Shown: positions 21,110 to 38,041 of the stretch, in pieces
Numbering within the stretch: position 1 is the stretch's first letter
Layout: each line of letters opens with the position of its first letter
Origin: Anagrus nilaparvatae
Taxonomy: Eukaryota > Arthropoda > Insecta > Hymenoptera > Mymaridae
DNA: 64,000 nt
Reading direction: 5' to 3'
NCBI GenBank assembly: GCA_022575985.1
Contig: JAKSXM010000238.1
Location: 12,418,001-12,482,000, forward strand
Notes under the pieces: generated by a model
Told to the model about the DNA's origin: nothing
The model's input: the letters and a program-made list of their open reading frames with translations, nothing else
Database searches by the model: none
Made by a program: the position numbers and the translations under genes

Positions 21110-24100
21110 GCATACTTACAAGCAATAAAGAACAATCGTTGTGGTGACATTAGAATAGCATTAGCAGAATCATCAAAACAATTATCATCCAACAAAGGAC
21201 CAAGAATATTACAACACACAACAAGATCGAATAAGGTTATTGACACTGAAAAAACATTAGAAAAAAGTCAACTTAAAAATAATGGACAAATTGTTACTGA
21301 AAGAAAAACAACCATAGAACACGAAGAGGTACATACTGTAGAAAATGATAATAATTACACTTTCACCTTCCTATTATTATATTATTCTCTTGTATTTTTC
21401 TTTTTTTTTATATAAATAAAGTATTACTCTTATGGGGTACTCTATCTACCACACGACAAGTCATTTATAAATGTAAATACAGGAAATACTTTAGTGTACT
21501 CTAAAGGTAAAATTAATTACTTGTCATATTTTATATGGTTTTTGTTATCTAAAACGTGTGTAATTATGCTCTTGGACACTGGGTCCTAATTAAACATGAG
21601 ATTCTGGATGATTAATACTTATGATTTTAATTAAAACAGTTGAATTTGGACCCTACACTTATTACCTAATCTTAATATTCTTAATGGATGTCCTAAAAAA
21701 GTTTTTTCAGTTTTTATGTTTACTTAAATAATAAAACTGTCAAATTTTGATTACAGTAAATATTTATTTTATTTAATGTCAATTTTATCTAAAATGATAT
21801 TAAATTAAATAATTTATCACTTTTTTTTTTAATAGTTTTAAAAAATAATTAAGTATGTCTATTAAGCCAAGAAATACTTTCATAATGCAATAATTCAAAA
21901 TTTTAAATATTAATAAAGACTTTTTAAAATACTTTAATTGCCAATAAATAAATCAAATTTTTTCAGAAATTTCTATGCTTAGGGGCAAATTGATTTATTT
22001 GAAATAAACTTGAAAAAAGATCCTTAAGTCTTACCCACATTACCAACAATTCAAAAAGACCTCCAATTCGCCTCCAGTTCCCCTACATACATATTAATTT
22101 TCAAAACTATCAAAATATGAATAAATTAAAAAAAGTTAAAATCAATAAATATTGCACATTTTATTACTATTATTTTTTAAAATAATTACTTTATTATGCA
22201 AATCAATAAATATGTAAATTATTTTTTAAAAAATTCTATTCAATTTTCTCTCATTCTCTCATTAAGATCTATTTATATTATAATTTTCACTCTTATTAGT
22301 TTGTAATTACATTAAAATTTTTTTATTACTTTCTAATAAATCTTAATTTAATATTTATGAAAGCTTTAAAAAAATATAGAAAATTATTATTATTTATTCA
22401 AAAAAAAAATTATAAAATACACCAACCTGAATAATATATTTTTTTTAGTTTTCACTTCCCACGCTTCATATATATAAAAGATATATTCACAACAAGAATA
22501 AATAAATAAATAAATAAAAAATCCTTGAACAAATTAAAAAAGAAAGAAAGAGAATATATAAGAAAATTGCAATGATAATCCGATAATCATACTTAAAAAA
22601 AAAAAATGTATATAATAATGTAACTTCTTTCAGATCAAGGACGACGAGGTACCAGATGACAATGATGAAAATGACGAGGTCGATAATATTCAGGAAATAA
22701 AAAAAGAGGCTACACAACGTTATCTTAAAACAAGAGATGAAGAATTTATTGATTATATTGTTAATGGTGAAAGTAAAGGCAGAGAAATGAAATATTTATC
22801 TGAAAAAATTGAAGCTGAAAGAACTGGTGATTGGCCAAAGGAACAAACTGAATTGAAACATTCAACTTTATATAAAAATGGTTATTATTTTTTCATAATT
22901 TTCACTGTAATTAACAAGTGCAAGTTTTAGTTTTCTTTTGGGGCTTGTCACTTTGTAAATTTTTAGAGCGAATCTAATTTAATTTTTTTTCTCCAGGTAT
23001 CGATAAAAAAGATACAACGACAAAAAAGACATTAGATGTTGAAGAAGAAGATGAAGCTAGAAAATTTGAAACATCCAAATGGCTTGAAAGTCATTTTGGC
23101 AGTGAATCACGTTCTTCTCAAGATGGTTCATTCGATGATGAACCAATTGGTCATTCGACAAATACTAGTTTTATCAATGTTACTATGAAATCAGCTTGTT
23201 CGCCAAGAGATAAACAACAAAATCGTAATAATCAAACTAATTCATCTAGTGGATTTTTTCAAGGTATCAGTGATTGGTCTGAAAGGCATCATAATACTTC
23301 AACAGGTATTTAATAATAAATTAATAAAATTTTAAAACATTTTTTTTAAAAATAATTATTGGTTGTTGAAAAATAATTACTGACTGATAGTTTTTATAAC
23401 ACATTCTAATAAGTAATTTAAATAAAACTGAAAAATCAATTGAAACCTTTTTTTATTTAGTATAATCAAAGAATGTAAACATCTATACATTTTTTTTTTC
23501 TTTTGCTTTGAGACCTATTTTATAGTTCATACTATATTTTATTGTAAATTAGCATTTTTCACCAATTTTATTCTGATTTTATAATTTTATTTTTAGAAAA
23601 ACAGATTAATAATAACCACATACGAGCTAAATCACCACCTCATTATGTAGCTGAACCAACTCGTGAAGTGAGCAATCGTACCAATGGTTATCATCATTAT
23701 CCTCAAAATGATTCTAATTCATGGAACCAAAAAGAAACTTCTTATTCAAGACGTTATGAACGACGTCATGAAGAAAGACATTCTCCTTTGAATGAAAGAG
23801 TTACAATAATAAAAAGAGATCCGCCCTCACCCCAGCTACAAAGAAAAATCAGAGAACAAGTTCAACAAAATTCAAAATCAGAAAAAAGATATCAAGAAAC
23901 ATTATCTCCTGTTGATCATGTTGATAGAGCTGAAAGAATCGATAGATCCCATAGTCCAGTTCATGTTGTTCAACGTACTTGGGAAAGTCGTAATAAAGAT
24001 GTTCAAAATAATTATCATAAACCAACAGAAACAACAATAAATATTAAAAGACATAGTCCAACAAGAACAAGAGTAAGGCCTAAGTCCCCAGTTTCAAGAT

Positions 24101-25713
24101 CCCCTTCGCCAATTAGAAGGGATTATAATGGAGGAGATTATCTAAGTCATGAAAAATGTAAGTTAAATTATTTTTATCCAACAGTATTTATTAATAAATA
24201 CATTTATTTACAGATACTGGTCAAAGTAAATATAAAATAGGTGAATCGTTTCGTAAACTTGTCGGTAAATTAAGGTCGGGTAGTACTGATCGTAAAAGTA
24301 AACAATACTCTAATTCTCAAGCCAATCACAGAGAAGACAGTTCAACTTATCTTCAATACAATTCAGTAGACAGAAATGTTCCTTTAGGTAATGAGTACAA
24401 ATCAACTGTAATAGATACTCCACCAGAAAGACCATCTCGTTCACCCAGAAATGCAACAACTGTTAGTGTAAATGTTAATTCTCCTCAACAAAAATCAAGC
24501 AGCAGTAATAATTACAGATATAATAAAAATATTACATCAAATTCTAATCAAAATAATACTACTACTTATACTACGCATTCTCAACCCTTGCAAAAATATT
24601 ATTTAGGTGAAGATCCATACGGAGGAAGTATTTATGGTAAAGAAAATAGTTATCGAGAAAATAAGATTCATTCAAAGCAGCATCGTAGTAGACCAGTCAA
24701 ACAAGAGTACAGGTAAATAGATTCTGAAAAATGTTAGCGTTCTTTCTTTTATATTATATTTTATATCTATAAACTTTTTTACGTACTACATAGTGTATAT
24801 AGACAAATATACATGTTCATATATATGCATATATATTTTTTATTAATTAATAATATACATATTTTATTTTTCTATATATTATTTCTATACATATTTACAT
24901 ATGTACTTTATATAGTTTAAAACACGTTATGTTTAAGACAAATGTAAAACTTTGATCTTAAATAAATGATTAATATTTGAAACAACTTCAACAGAGATCT
25001 TTCTAATTTTTCTTTTGTACCATAAAAGCCTATTTATATTTCTAACCAAGATAATCTGCTTCGCCTGTTTACTAACAGAAAATTTTGCTTGCATGTAAAA
25101 AAGCATTATTCATCAAATTATAATCGTTTATGGAATGGTATTAAATTTCAGCGTCGAGCCGAGTACCCTTAATCGATACAGTAAGTCAACGAGTAGACTT
25201 GTTAATGGTTACAATGATCAAGATGAAATAAATCGAAATATTCAAACATTACCTAGAAAAATGCATATTTCCTCGAGTCATCAAAGTACCAGTAGCAGAC
25301 ATGTAAAATCAATGACGACAAAGACGACAACTAATTCTATTGAACATTCTACTCCCTTATCTTCAGCCAAGTTAAATAAATCTCCTAGACAATATGGTAG
25401 TATGATAAATATATCATTCAAGAATACTGTAACATCACCTAAAAATAATATACATACAATAACACCACAACCGCCAGCTAAACCAGAACGTACATACAAA
25501 TCTGTGTTATCTCGTAGTAAGAGCTTTAATGTTGAATTTAAAGATAATGGAATTGTTAATAAATCAAAACCAAACGGTATTTTGAGTAATTATAGATCAA
25601 ATACACATTTAAATCGATTAGATGAAAGTCCTCCGTTAAAGAGTCCAGCTATTCTTGCAAGTATTAATCGAAGCAATAGAGATTTGTATAGGAATGGTAA
25701 ATACGGGTATTGA
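21110..25713 (+). CDS. Large Ser/Asn-rich protein of unknown function (5' partial)
   Basis: Six exons, 21110-21328, 22634-22880, 22997-23305, 23597-24157, 24214-24712 and 25152-25713, join in phase with GT-AG sites to give 798 residues ending in a stop; no initiator Met was found, so the 5' end is missing. I do not recognise the family. Exon 1 encodes a short conserved-looking segment (LQAIKNNRCGDIRIALAESS), exon 2 is acidic with DDEVPDDNDENDEVD, and the rest is low-complexity: RS/SP-rich (RSPSPIRR), basic (SFRKLVGKLRSG), YYLGEDPYGGSIYGKE, a proline patch ITPQPPAKPER, and a C-terminal LKSPAILASINRSNRDL. No membrane segments or catalytic motifs are visible. The composition suggests a disordered scaffold, possibly phosphorylated; that is inference. 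Several exon boundaries are symmetric in phase, so alternative splicing is possible. Confidence 0.75.
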
Positions 25714-26558
25714 AAAAAAAAAGAAATCTAAAATTTTAAGTTATTTTCTTTTAATTTTTTTATTTTATACATTTATGATATAATTAGAAAAAGACTCGAG
25801 CAATATATTAGAGATGTTATATTAAAGTTTTCGTACTTAATTTAATTTGTTATAGAATATTTATATATTTCACAAGATTAAGAAAGTTTTTTTTTTATAA
25901 AATTTTTTTTGTTTTTGATGCGATTTATATTATTTAGTTATACCTAGAAATAATAATATAGACATTAAAAGTTTGTAACAAATTTATATCGCTACAGTAA
26001 GATTACACTTAGGTAAAAGAGAATTTTATATAAAAACAGAGTGGAAAATTGCCATATATATATTTTTTTTTAATCAAGAGTTTGTCTTTTGATAAATCAC
26101 AATTAAATATATAATAATTGATCAAAAAAGATCAAATTTTATTTATTTAAGCCTGCCATTATTATTATTTATACGGTTAAATATAAACTAAATATGTCCT
26201 ACAATTAATATCTACATTAATAAACTTACAAAAAAAATTGTTTAACAACTATTGCATAATAATAAATAATTGTAATTATAAAAAAATAACAGAAAATGCA
26301 TTAACATTCATTTTATTATTTAAAAACTGTGTTCATTAAATGTAAATTAAAGCTAAACTTGTTACTGTATAAAGCAATATAACTCGTAAATCAGGAATGT
26401 ACAAAAATATTTAACAAAATATATGTCAAACTATATATTAAAAAAATAAATTATTAAAATGCAAACAAAGACTTAATTTGACTGTTTTTTTTAATTATTA
26501 TTATTTAAAGAGGCCATAAGTTGACTTAGTCATTTTTAATTTTTTGTTCCCTTTGAAT

Positions 26559-28088
26559 TCATTTAGTCTTCCTTTTTTTTAATGATAATTGTTTAATCTC
26601 ACGTAATTTTTTAATGGAAAAGAAAAGTATAACTGCATTCAATATGTACGTATTGACGCAAACTATGCAAATATCTTGAATTAAGTAAAGAATGTAGGCC
26701 AAGTAAACAGAGAAAATATTTGAGATGAATGCAGCTCCTACCATCAATGCTGTATTCCAATAATGATTAAACAAACCTACAAAATTATTGATTTTAATTT
26801 AATAAACTTTATATTAAATATGATACATAAATAAAATAAAAATAATAATTACTCAGTGAAGCTACAATGGTGTAGAAGAGTATACCATAAATACTATTTG
26901 GTAAATGGAATGGTGAACCTTTTGGAATTAAACCAAATCCTTTTCCATATCTGTTAAAAATATTTGTTTATTAAATTTAAAACATAAGAATAAATTGCAA
27001 GATGCATTCCTAAAAGATTATTTTTGTTTTGTGAGTAATAATATTATTTATAGAACTGATAAAAAAAATATGAAAGACACATTAATTTATTTTGGAATAT
27101 GATATAAAAATTAAGATTAAAAGTTATCTAATTATTTAATTTAAAAATTAAACATCATAAATATTTATAACTACAAAGAATTCTAAACTTAAATAAAAAT
27201 AAAAATAAAATCAATAATTTAATTATTTCAGAAAAAAGAATATGTATATAATTATGGATTAGGCACAATACTTTTTTTAAAATAAAAATAAATTCTGTTG
27301 AATAATTATATAAAATTTTAGCCATCTTATGTAAAAAAAATTTGCCAACTCATAAAACATCTGACAATAATTTGATAAGAAATAAATAATAATTTTATGT
27401 ACATGATAAAAAAAAAATTCAATAATTTCTTCGTTATTTATAATTTTTTTAGTTAAAAAAATCAATATTAATTTAAAATAATAAATAAACGAACAAAATT
27501 TCTTATGTACCTTCGACTACATTGTTTGAAAAATATCAATACAGGTAATTATTTATAAATTTACAGTAAGTATAATAGTTTTTTATTACATAATTATATT
27601 GATTTTGTTTCTTTGTAACAAAAATTTTAAATAATAAGTAATAAATGGCTATTTTCATTTTATTTTTATTTTTTTTTTCAATATTATTACTTATTTTATC
27701 CACTCAGTTTATCTGCTCTTTTTAATATAGGAAAAAAATAAAACAAAACCAAAACAATGTAATAAAGAAACATCATTAAAAATTACATAATTGATGTAAC
27801 AACAAGACCTAATCTAATCTTTAAAATCAATGTTAAGTTACATCTGGTTACATACATGAAATCAAAACAAACAAAAAATAAATTTACTAATTAAAATTAA
27901 AATATAACTTACTCGGACATAAAAGCTTTTGTACAGCTGACTTGTTTTGCAATATCACAAAATGGTTTATAACTTTTATCCTTTTCTTTATTAAATTCGA
28001 CATAATAAGCATAATAAGACAAACCAACTCCAATTAAACAAAGCCAGAGTATTGTGGCGTCTAAACGTTGCATGGTGTAAGTCGCCAT
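26559..28088 (-). CDS. VKORC1L1: Vitamin K epoxide reductase (VKORC1-like)
   Basis: Three exons on the minus strand, 28088-27913, 26950-26853 and 26776-26559, give 163 residues, the usual VKOR length. It is an ER membrane protein with four predicted helices (for example residues 12-30 and 100-150). The key cysteines are all present: loop pair C44 and C52, and the active-site CIVC at 128-131, plus the PNSIYG motif in exon 2. The family reduces vitamin K epoxide or quinone, using electrons from thioredoxin-fold partners, and supports disulphide formation and gamma-carboxylation. The C-terminal tail is Lys-rich (KKRKTK), fitting an ER-retention type end. It could be VKORC1 or VKORC1L1; insects usually have one copy. 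Confidence 0.9.
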
Positions 28089-29413
28089 TATTATTTACTT
28101 TTAATTTTTCTCTTATGAATCAAATTTTTTTTTGAAACTTCAAAATTTGCAATAACATATAAATTATCCTCTGTTAATTTACTTCTTCACTTATGACTTA
28201 ATGCGCCTGTACAACGCATCCAATTGTTACTTTTTAGTTTTCTTCTTTTTTTGACACTTTGTTGCTTTATAAACATCGATTCGTTGATTTTGCGCGTTAC
28301 TTGCCCTACTCTGTGTATTATCCTGAGTGTATATATATACGACACAATTACGATTTACAACATATTATAACTTGACCTTATATTTTTTTTTTTAGTATTC
28401 GTGTTTTCTGACCCCACTTTTTTTAATAAAATGTCGCGTTTCCCTACCGCGACATTTTATCTCTATCTAGATGCTATCTAGTTGCAAAGAATAAACAAAT
28501 ACCGGCAGTGTTTACATTTGCAAGCAATATTTTTAAACAAATTTTTAATATTTAATTTTTTACAGGATAATTTAGGATTTCTAAGGTTTTAAATTGATAA
28601 AAAATTATTCGCATTAATCAATTCATGTATTATCAGGTACTCAGTACTACTCAGGTAAGGACAAACTATTTATAAATTAGTAATTTATTTGAAGTACCAT
28701 TTAATTTTAAAAAGGAAAGAAAATGTTAAAAAATAAAAAATTTGTTTGTATTTTACTATATTACATTAATTTATTGTTTCTATTAGCGATATTTAATAAA
28801 TTTTACAGCAATGTATAAAAAATATTTTTACTTAAAATACAAAAGATTGAGAAATTTTCTTATTTAAATTTGTACCAAAATATAAAAAATTCAAAATTTA
28901 TTTCTTGTTTTTAAATAAAAAAAAATGGAAAAACTACAAACCTAAACAAAATATTTTTTGTTAAAAAAAAAAACGAAAATGATATTTTTACAGTTTTTTT
29001 ATCTTAATTAACTTATATTATAATATAATTAAACATTAGGATTAAACAAATATTTTTGTAACTTGCAACAAAAATAATAAGCTAATCATCAGTCAAAGAA
29101 ATGAGACTTATTAACATATCAGTTAAACTTTGAAGAAAATCTTAAATCACTTATAATCCTTTGACTAAATAATTTAAATCTTTGTATTTACGTACCGATC
29201 ATAATGATCAGCTAAGAAAATAAATATTAGTAAGAATCTTTTTTACAAATAATGGTGAAAATCTTGTCAATTGTGTATATATTTTAAAATTGGATGTTGC
29301 ACAGATTCCGTTAGATTATCGATTTTGATAATCATTGATTAGGAGTGCCAGGTTATAAGGAAACAAGTTTTATAGCTGATTTCTTTTATTTTGTCTTCTT
29401 GTTAATACTTTAT
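28089..29413. other. Intergenic, VKOR upstream / UBC9 downstream
   Basis: About 1.3 kb between two minus-strand genes. It holds a perfect 13-bp hairpin at 28426-28460 and otherwise AT-rich sequence without exons. Confidence 0.5.
28426..28460. repeat. Perfect 13-bp hairpin upstream of VKOR
   Basis: ATAAAATGTCGCG (28426-28438) and CGCGACATTTTAT (28448-28460) are exact complements around a 9-base loop. It is ~340 bases upstream of the VKOR start codon. It could be a paired transcription-factor site or a fossil MITE end; no function is known. Confidence 0.6.
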
Positions 29414-30839
29414 TCACTGATCTTGAGGAGCCATTGCTCTAGCTTGAGCTCGCACTCGTTTGTCGTATTCTAAGCGATTTTGGCTAATGAATAAAAAATA
29501 TATATAAAAAAATTGTCTTAATAATATTAGACGACTAAAAGTTATAAAATATTATACCAATAGATTGTGTAAGCCTCTGCTTGGGCTGGATCCTTAACAT
29601 TAGGTTCATTTAATAAATCTTGGATACCTAGAAGAATTTGTTTGATAGTTATAGCGGGCCTCCAATCTTTTTCTTCATCAAGTAGTGAAAGACAAACAGT
29701 TCCTGATGGGTATACATTTGGATGAAATAGTGGTGGTTCAAATTTGCATTTTGGAGGGCTTGAAGGATAGTCATCCTTAAAGATCATACGAATCTTGTAC
29801 ATACCACCCTCCCATGAAGTCTAAAAATTTTTGTTATGTATAGTCTAAGTAGAATTTCTAGTAAATTTTACCAAAAAAAAACTATTTTATAAATGAACCT
29901 ACTCCTTTTTTGCCTGGTATGGCACATTCCCAACTCATCAAATTCAAAGTTGAATCTGGGTTTTTAGTTGGTCTGGCAACAAAACCCTAAAAAAAATAAA
30001 GTAATTTAAAAAAAATAAGGTGGTTCTATATTTATAATTCATTAAATTTTATACTCACAACACAATAAAAAAAATTTTTTTTTTACAAGTACTATTTATT
30101 GGTAATTATTATTAATAAATGTTTAATTAATTATCGCTATTATACAGTAAGAAATGTACAGTTGTTTTTATTTAATAAGCTTAACATTCAGGATGTGGTC
30201 ATATTATTATCTTTATAAAGATAAAAGAAATTATCTTCTTTCATATTTTACAGAAGATAAGATCAAAAATTGTTTTGAAAAACAAAAAAAAGATTAAACA
30301 AAACATCAGATAATTTATCTAAGATCGTGTTATCTAAAGATAAAAATTATTATTAATTAGAATAATCTGGAAGTACTTATTACGAAATTATTTTTTTTAA
30401 TTATTAATTTTAATTTGTAATTACAAAGCATAAATTTAATTTTGCAATAATTTAAAACTATGTCATTAACTTATTGAGCATATTTTCAAAAGTTTCGGTT
30501 ATGCTAAAATTCTGCGATTCGATATTGTTTTTAACTTATAAAATTTACTCCGATTTTGTAATTCTTTATTTTAATTTAATTTTAAATAAATAAATTATTT
30601 ATTTGCATGTAAAATAAATATCAGCATCTGTTTTTGTCATTACTAAACTAATAAACTAATATAGAGTCAATATATTTAAAGCGCGCGATTATAAAATTAA
30701 CCTATAACAACTTATAAAAAAAACTTGACGTATTCAAAAAATTAAAGGCGTTAGAAAAACCAGTTTTACTTACGAAAGGATGATCTTTTCTCCATGCTTT
30801 TCTTTCTTCAGCTAATCTTGCTATCGCAATTCCAGACAT
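29414..30839 (-). CDS. UBC9: SUMO-conjugating enzyme UBC9
   Basis: Four exons on the minus strand, 30839-30774, 29986-29903, 29820-29558 and 29483-29414, join in phase into 160 residues, the normal UBC9 size. The start [20 protein letters not shown] is diagnostic. The catalytic cysteine is C93 in [11 protein letters not shown], preceded by the HPN motif (HPNVYPSG); the UBC fold is complete through [21 protein letters not shown]. The codon for the Cys in YTIYCQNR is split by the last intron. UBC9 is the single E2 for SUMO: it takes SUMO from the E1 Aos1/Uba2 and transfers it to psi-K-x-E lysines, mainly in the nucleus. Drosophila calls it lesswright. Nothing abnormal is seen. Confidence 0.97.
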
Positions 30840-33800
30840 TTTATTTTTATAAAAATGTTTATAATTATTTTTCAAAACTTGCTGTAAGTTTCACTTCTTT
30901 GGTTGAAAGAAGAAAACGCTCTACTTCTGAAGACAACGCGCGTTTTTACCTTGATAGTAAATTTCACTTCTTCTTATAAACTCACTTTAATTTTTTAATA
31001 TTTTTAATAAAATTAAGGTAATTTCTTGAAAGGTTAACAATTAAATTAAAATAGTTTATTAAATATTATTAATTAATTGTTAAATTAACTTATAGAAGTT
31101 CTGTACACACGACATGTATGAACAAGCCAAAAAACAGTGAAAAGATCGTTCAAAAAAATGATATTTACTGTACATATGTAAGGATGATGTGTTCCTAAAT
31201 TCACAAAAACTGCCTTTTTGTAGATAAGATCGTTACTCAATTTATCGATCAAAAATAAATTCTATAATTAAATTCTTTCTTAATCTTTTTATACTACGAT
31301 TAAATCTTGTATTAAATAATGTCTTTTTATTTTTAATATTGTTATAATTTATATTTTACTTTATTTAAATACTATTTATTTATTTAAATGCAATATAAAA
31401 AAATTTTATTAATAAGTTACCCTCGGAGGTAATAAAGCTAACTCGAATGGTAACACCACGGTGATATACACGGTAATCCTACAGCATATACGCGTTCAAA
31501 AATTTACTCTACATAAAATGAAAACCCCCATCGTCTTTTAACATCACCGAATTTCTTTTAAAAATGATGATTTAAATGATTTAAAACAGAATATTTATTA
31601 ATAATAATAGTGTTAGCAATCAAAGGAAAATCTTTTTTCAATATAAAATGTAAATCTGTAGTGTCTATTTCCATTACATCACGAAATCCAAGTAACATCA
31701 GCCACGTCGCTTTTTGAAAATAAGACTTAAGCCTTGTGCAACAATCAAAAGTGAAAAACATCTGCTGTAATAACGTACATGAGTAACCTTTCTATTTGAA
31801 AGACAAGGATGAATAATTCGAAGAGGCGTGTTCAGGATTTTTTATCTTTATTCAACATATGAGAGAAAACATTATTCACTCTCGCTTTTCCTCTTTTCGT
31901 TCTCGAGTATCTTCAGTTTGCGTTGCGCGCAACGATCGTTTTGTTGCGCCGTTGCGCGCTCGCGCAAGATTAACGGAGTATTTTATTTATATTGTAAATA
32001 ATAAATAGGAAAAACAATTAAATAAACAATAAAATTTTTCTTATACAAGGAAATCAAAAGGTTACACATAAATTATTATTGTTTTTTATATAAATATTAA
32101 TTTAAAAGCATCAAGAAAATAAATATGAAAGGTCAACGTTGTGTCTGACAATATATAGTTCGCATATTAGAGATCCTCTTAAATACTTGCTTGCTACCTT
32201 ATAGTACCTCCGCCCCCCAGCTGTTGTCTGCCCCAAGTTTTACCCTTCGTATATTATAACAAAAAGAAGAAAAAAAAACGTTGCTCGGCCAGCAAACTGC
32301 CAAACAAAAGAAATAAAAGTGAACAGAAGATAGGTAGCTGAAAAAAAAACCCAAGATTTTTTAAAAAGAAGACAGTAGCATTAGTGCGTGCAGATTTATT
32401 CCAGGTTCTTTTTTTATATATTACTACTCACGTTACTCTCTTTTATCAAATATGATGATGATGAAGGATTTAATATCTTGGTGGATACGTTACCGTTTAA
32501 AAAATTTACAGAATAATACAGATTATAGCAGATGCTGATACGAATTTTAAGTAATCAGTTAATTGTTACCGAGAAAAAGAAAAAAAAAGGAGTGATTGTT
32601 ATTTATTGTTATTTTTTGATTATTAAAAGTTTCAAATATCCTTAGGATATACTTAAATTAAGACAAGTCTTAAATTAATTAGTGCAATTTAGCAATGATT
32701 TATTTACATACATATAATATGGAAGATAAGAGGATTGATTGAATTCTTGTAAGACTAAAGATAAGGTAATCAATAGTTTCTAATTATAATTTTTTATTGA
32801 TTAATTTAAAATATAATTAGTTGAAAGATACAAAACATTTTTTTTTTTATGTAGCTAAACAATGATAACAGTTTTCAACACAAATGTTAGCTTTTTTAAT
32901 ACTTTTTTTTAAAGTTCTATGACTAATATTTGTTTAATAAGAATCCCAGATATTTTTATGTATTTTCCTAAATATTTAAAAAATTTTATTGTTCATCAAT
33001 TTATACTTTTAGCAAATAAATTTGTTTTTAATTTCTATTAGTTTTAATTTTGTTAATTCATGCAAAAAGTGTTTCAGTTAATAATTCTTTTTTTCTTTAA
33101 CAAATTAAAAATTGTAAGTATATTCATATGATAATAAAATATGCAAATAACAATATTTATGAAGTTCAGTGTTAAAATAAAAAGATATTTAATGTAGGTC
33201 TAGGTGATTTTTGTGAATTTTGCATCTCGTCAAGTAAATTATTTCTAAAGATTATACAATGTGATATAAATATTTTAAACATTAAGTCATTGATTTCAGA
33301 TAATACAAAAAAATGTATTTATTAAATTGTGACAAAAAAATTATCAGTAATTTTGTTTTCTTTTGTATACTAATATCTAAAGATACTAAAAAATAAAATT
33401 TCATTTAATGTCATTTAATATCAGCCTTGAAAATTGAAATGATGGTAAATTTTCCAGTAGTGTATACATTTATTGTTCTAGCAAGATTACGTTTCATTAA
33501 TGAATATTTCATTATTACTGCAGCTTTAATCCTTGGCACATTACACATTCTTTTTCCCCTCTTTGAATTTCTTGCAATATTTAAAATTATCTTAACGTTT
33601 GTTTAATAATAAAAAAAAAATATAGTGGATATGTGCTTTAAATATAATATTCCTGTTTTAAAATTATTGGTTTTTCCGCATGATTGCTATAGAGAGTAAA
33701 ATTTGATGATTGTTAAATAGCTTTATGTTTAAATTGACATTAATATAATCTATAACAATCAACATATTATTTCATTTACACTTATATTATCTGCTAGATG

Positions 33801-34424
33801 ATTATTTACTATATCATAGTTGAAAAAAAAAATATAATTTTTCATTGTATAATTAAATTTATTTGTAAATATTTATTTTTATTTAAAAAAAAATTGCTAA
33901 TTGAATTTTTTGAAATACAATAAATCATTATCCATTCTTTTTTTTTTAAGATAAGAATAATAAGTAAATAGTAGTTTATACAATTTAAACTGATATTATA
34001 TCATAAAAGTATTTTTATTACTCATAATCATTTAAAACTTCTGTTACTGTTTTTTTTTTTTAATTTTTTGCTTTAACTTTTTTGTATTTTCATGAATATA
34101 TTATCATTATTAATGACATAGAATGTTCTGTAGTGAAAAAAAAAATGTTAATTATGCATTAAATAAAAAATCTCTGGATATAGTATGTTATATCATCAGA
34201 ATATAAATTTTATAATTTTTTTTTTTATAATTTAAAATTATTATTAATATAATTATTGTTTTAATTTAGCTGCTATTGAAAATATTTATATTTCAAATGT
34301 GATTTCAAACAAATATAATAATGATAATATTTAACATAAATGAAATTAAATACATGAAATAAAAATACTTATTAAATATTTTAAGAAAAAAATATTTTTA
34401 ACATAAAGATATTTACTATTACAG
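30840..34424. other. Long intergenic / ACK 5' region
   Basis: About 3.6 kb without a supported coding exon. It contains a CG-rich GTTGCGC cluster (31921-31966) and probably the promoter and non-coding first exon(s) of the ACK kinase gene, whose coding start lies in an exon beginning at 34425. Confidence 0.45.
31921..31966. promoter_or_regulatory. CG-rich GTTGCGC cluster with palindrome
   Basis: CGTTGCGCGCAACG at 31921-31934 is a perfect palindrome, followed by two more GTTGCGC copies and GCTCGCGC. This is a sharp CG island in otherwise AT-rich DNA, between divergently oriented UBC9 (-) and ACK (+), and may be a core regulatory element of either. Confidence 0.4.
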
Positions 34425-34440
34425 ATAAATTTTCTTATGA

Positions 34441-38041
<3,601 letters not shown>

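Noticed and set aside
22487..22717. 76-codon minus-strand ORF rich in Phe/Ile/Leu
   Set aside because: Antisense to a supported exon (22634-22880) and to AT-rich intron; low complexity.
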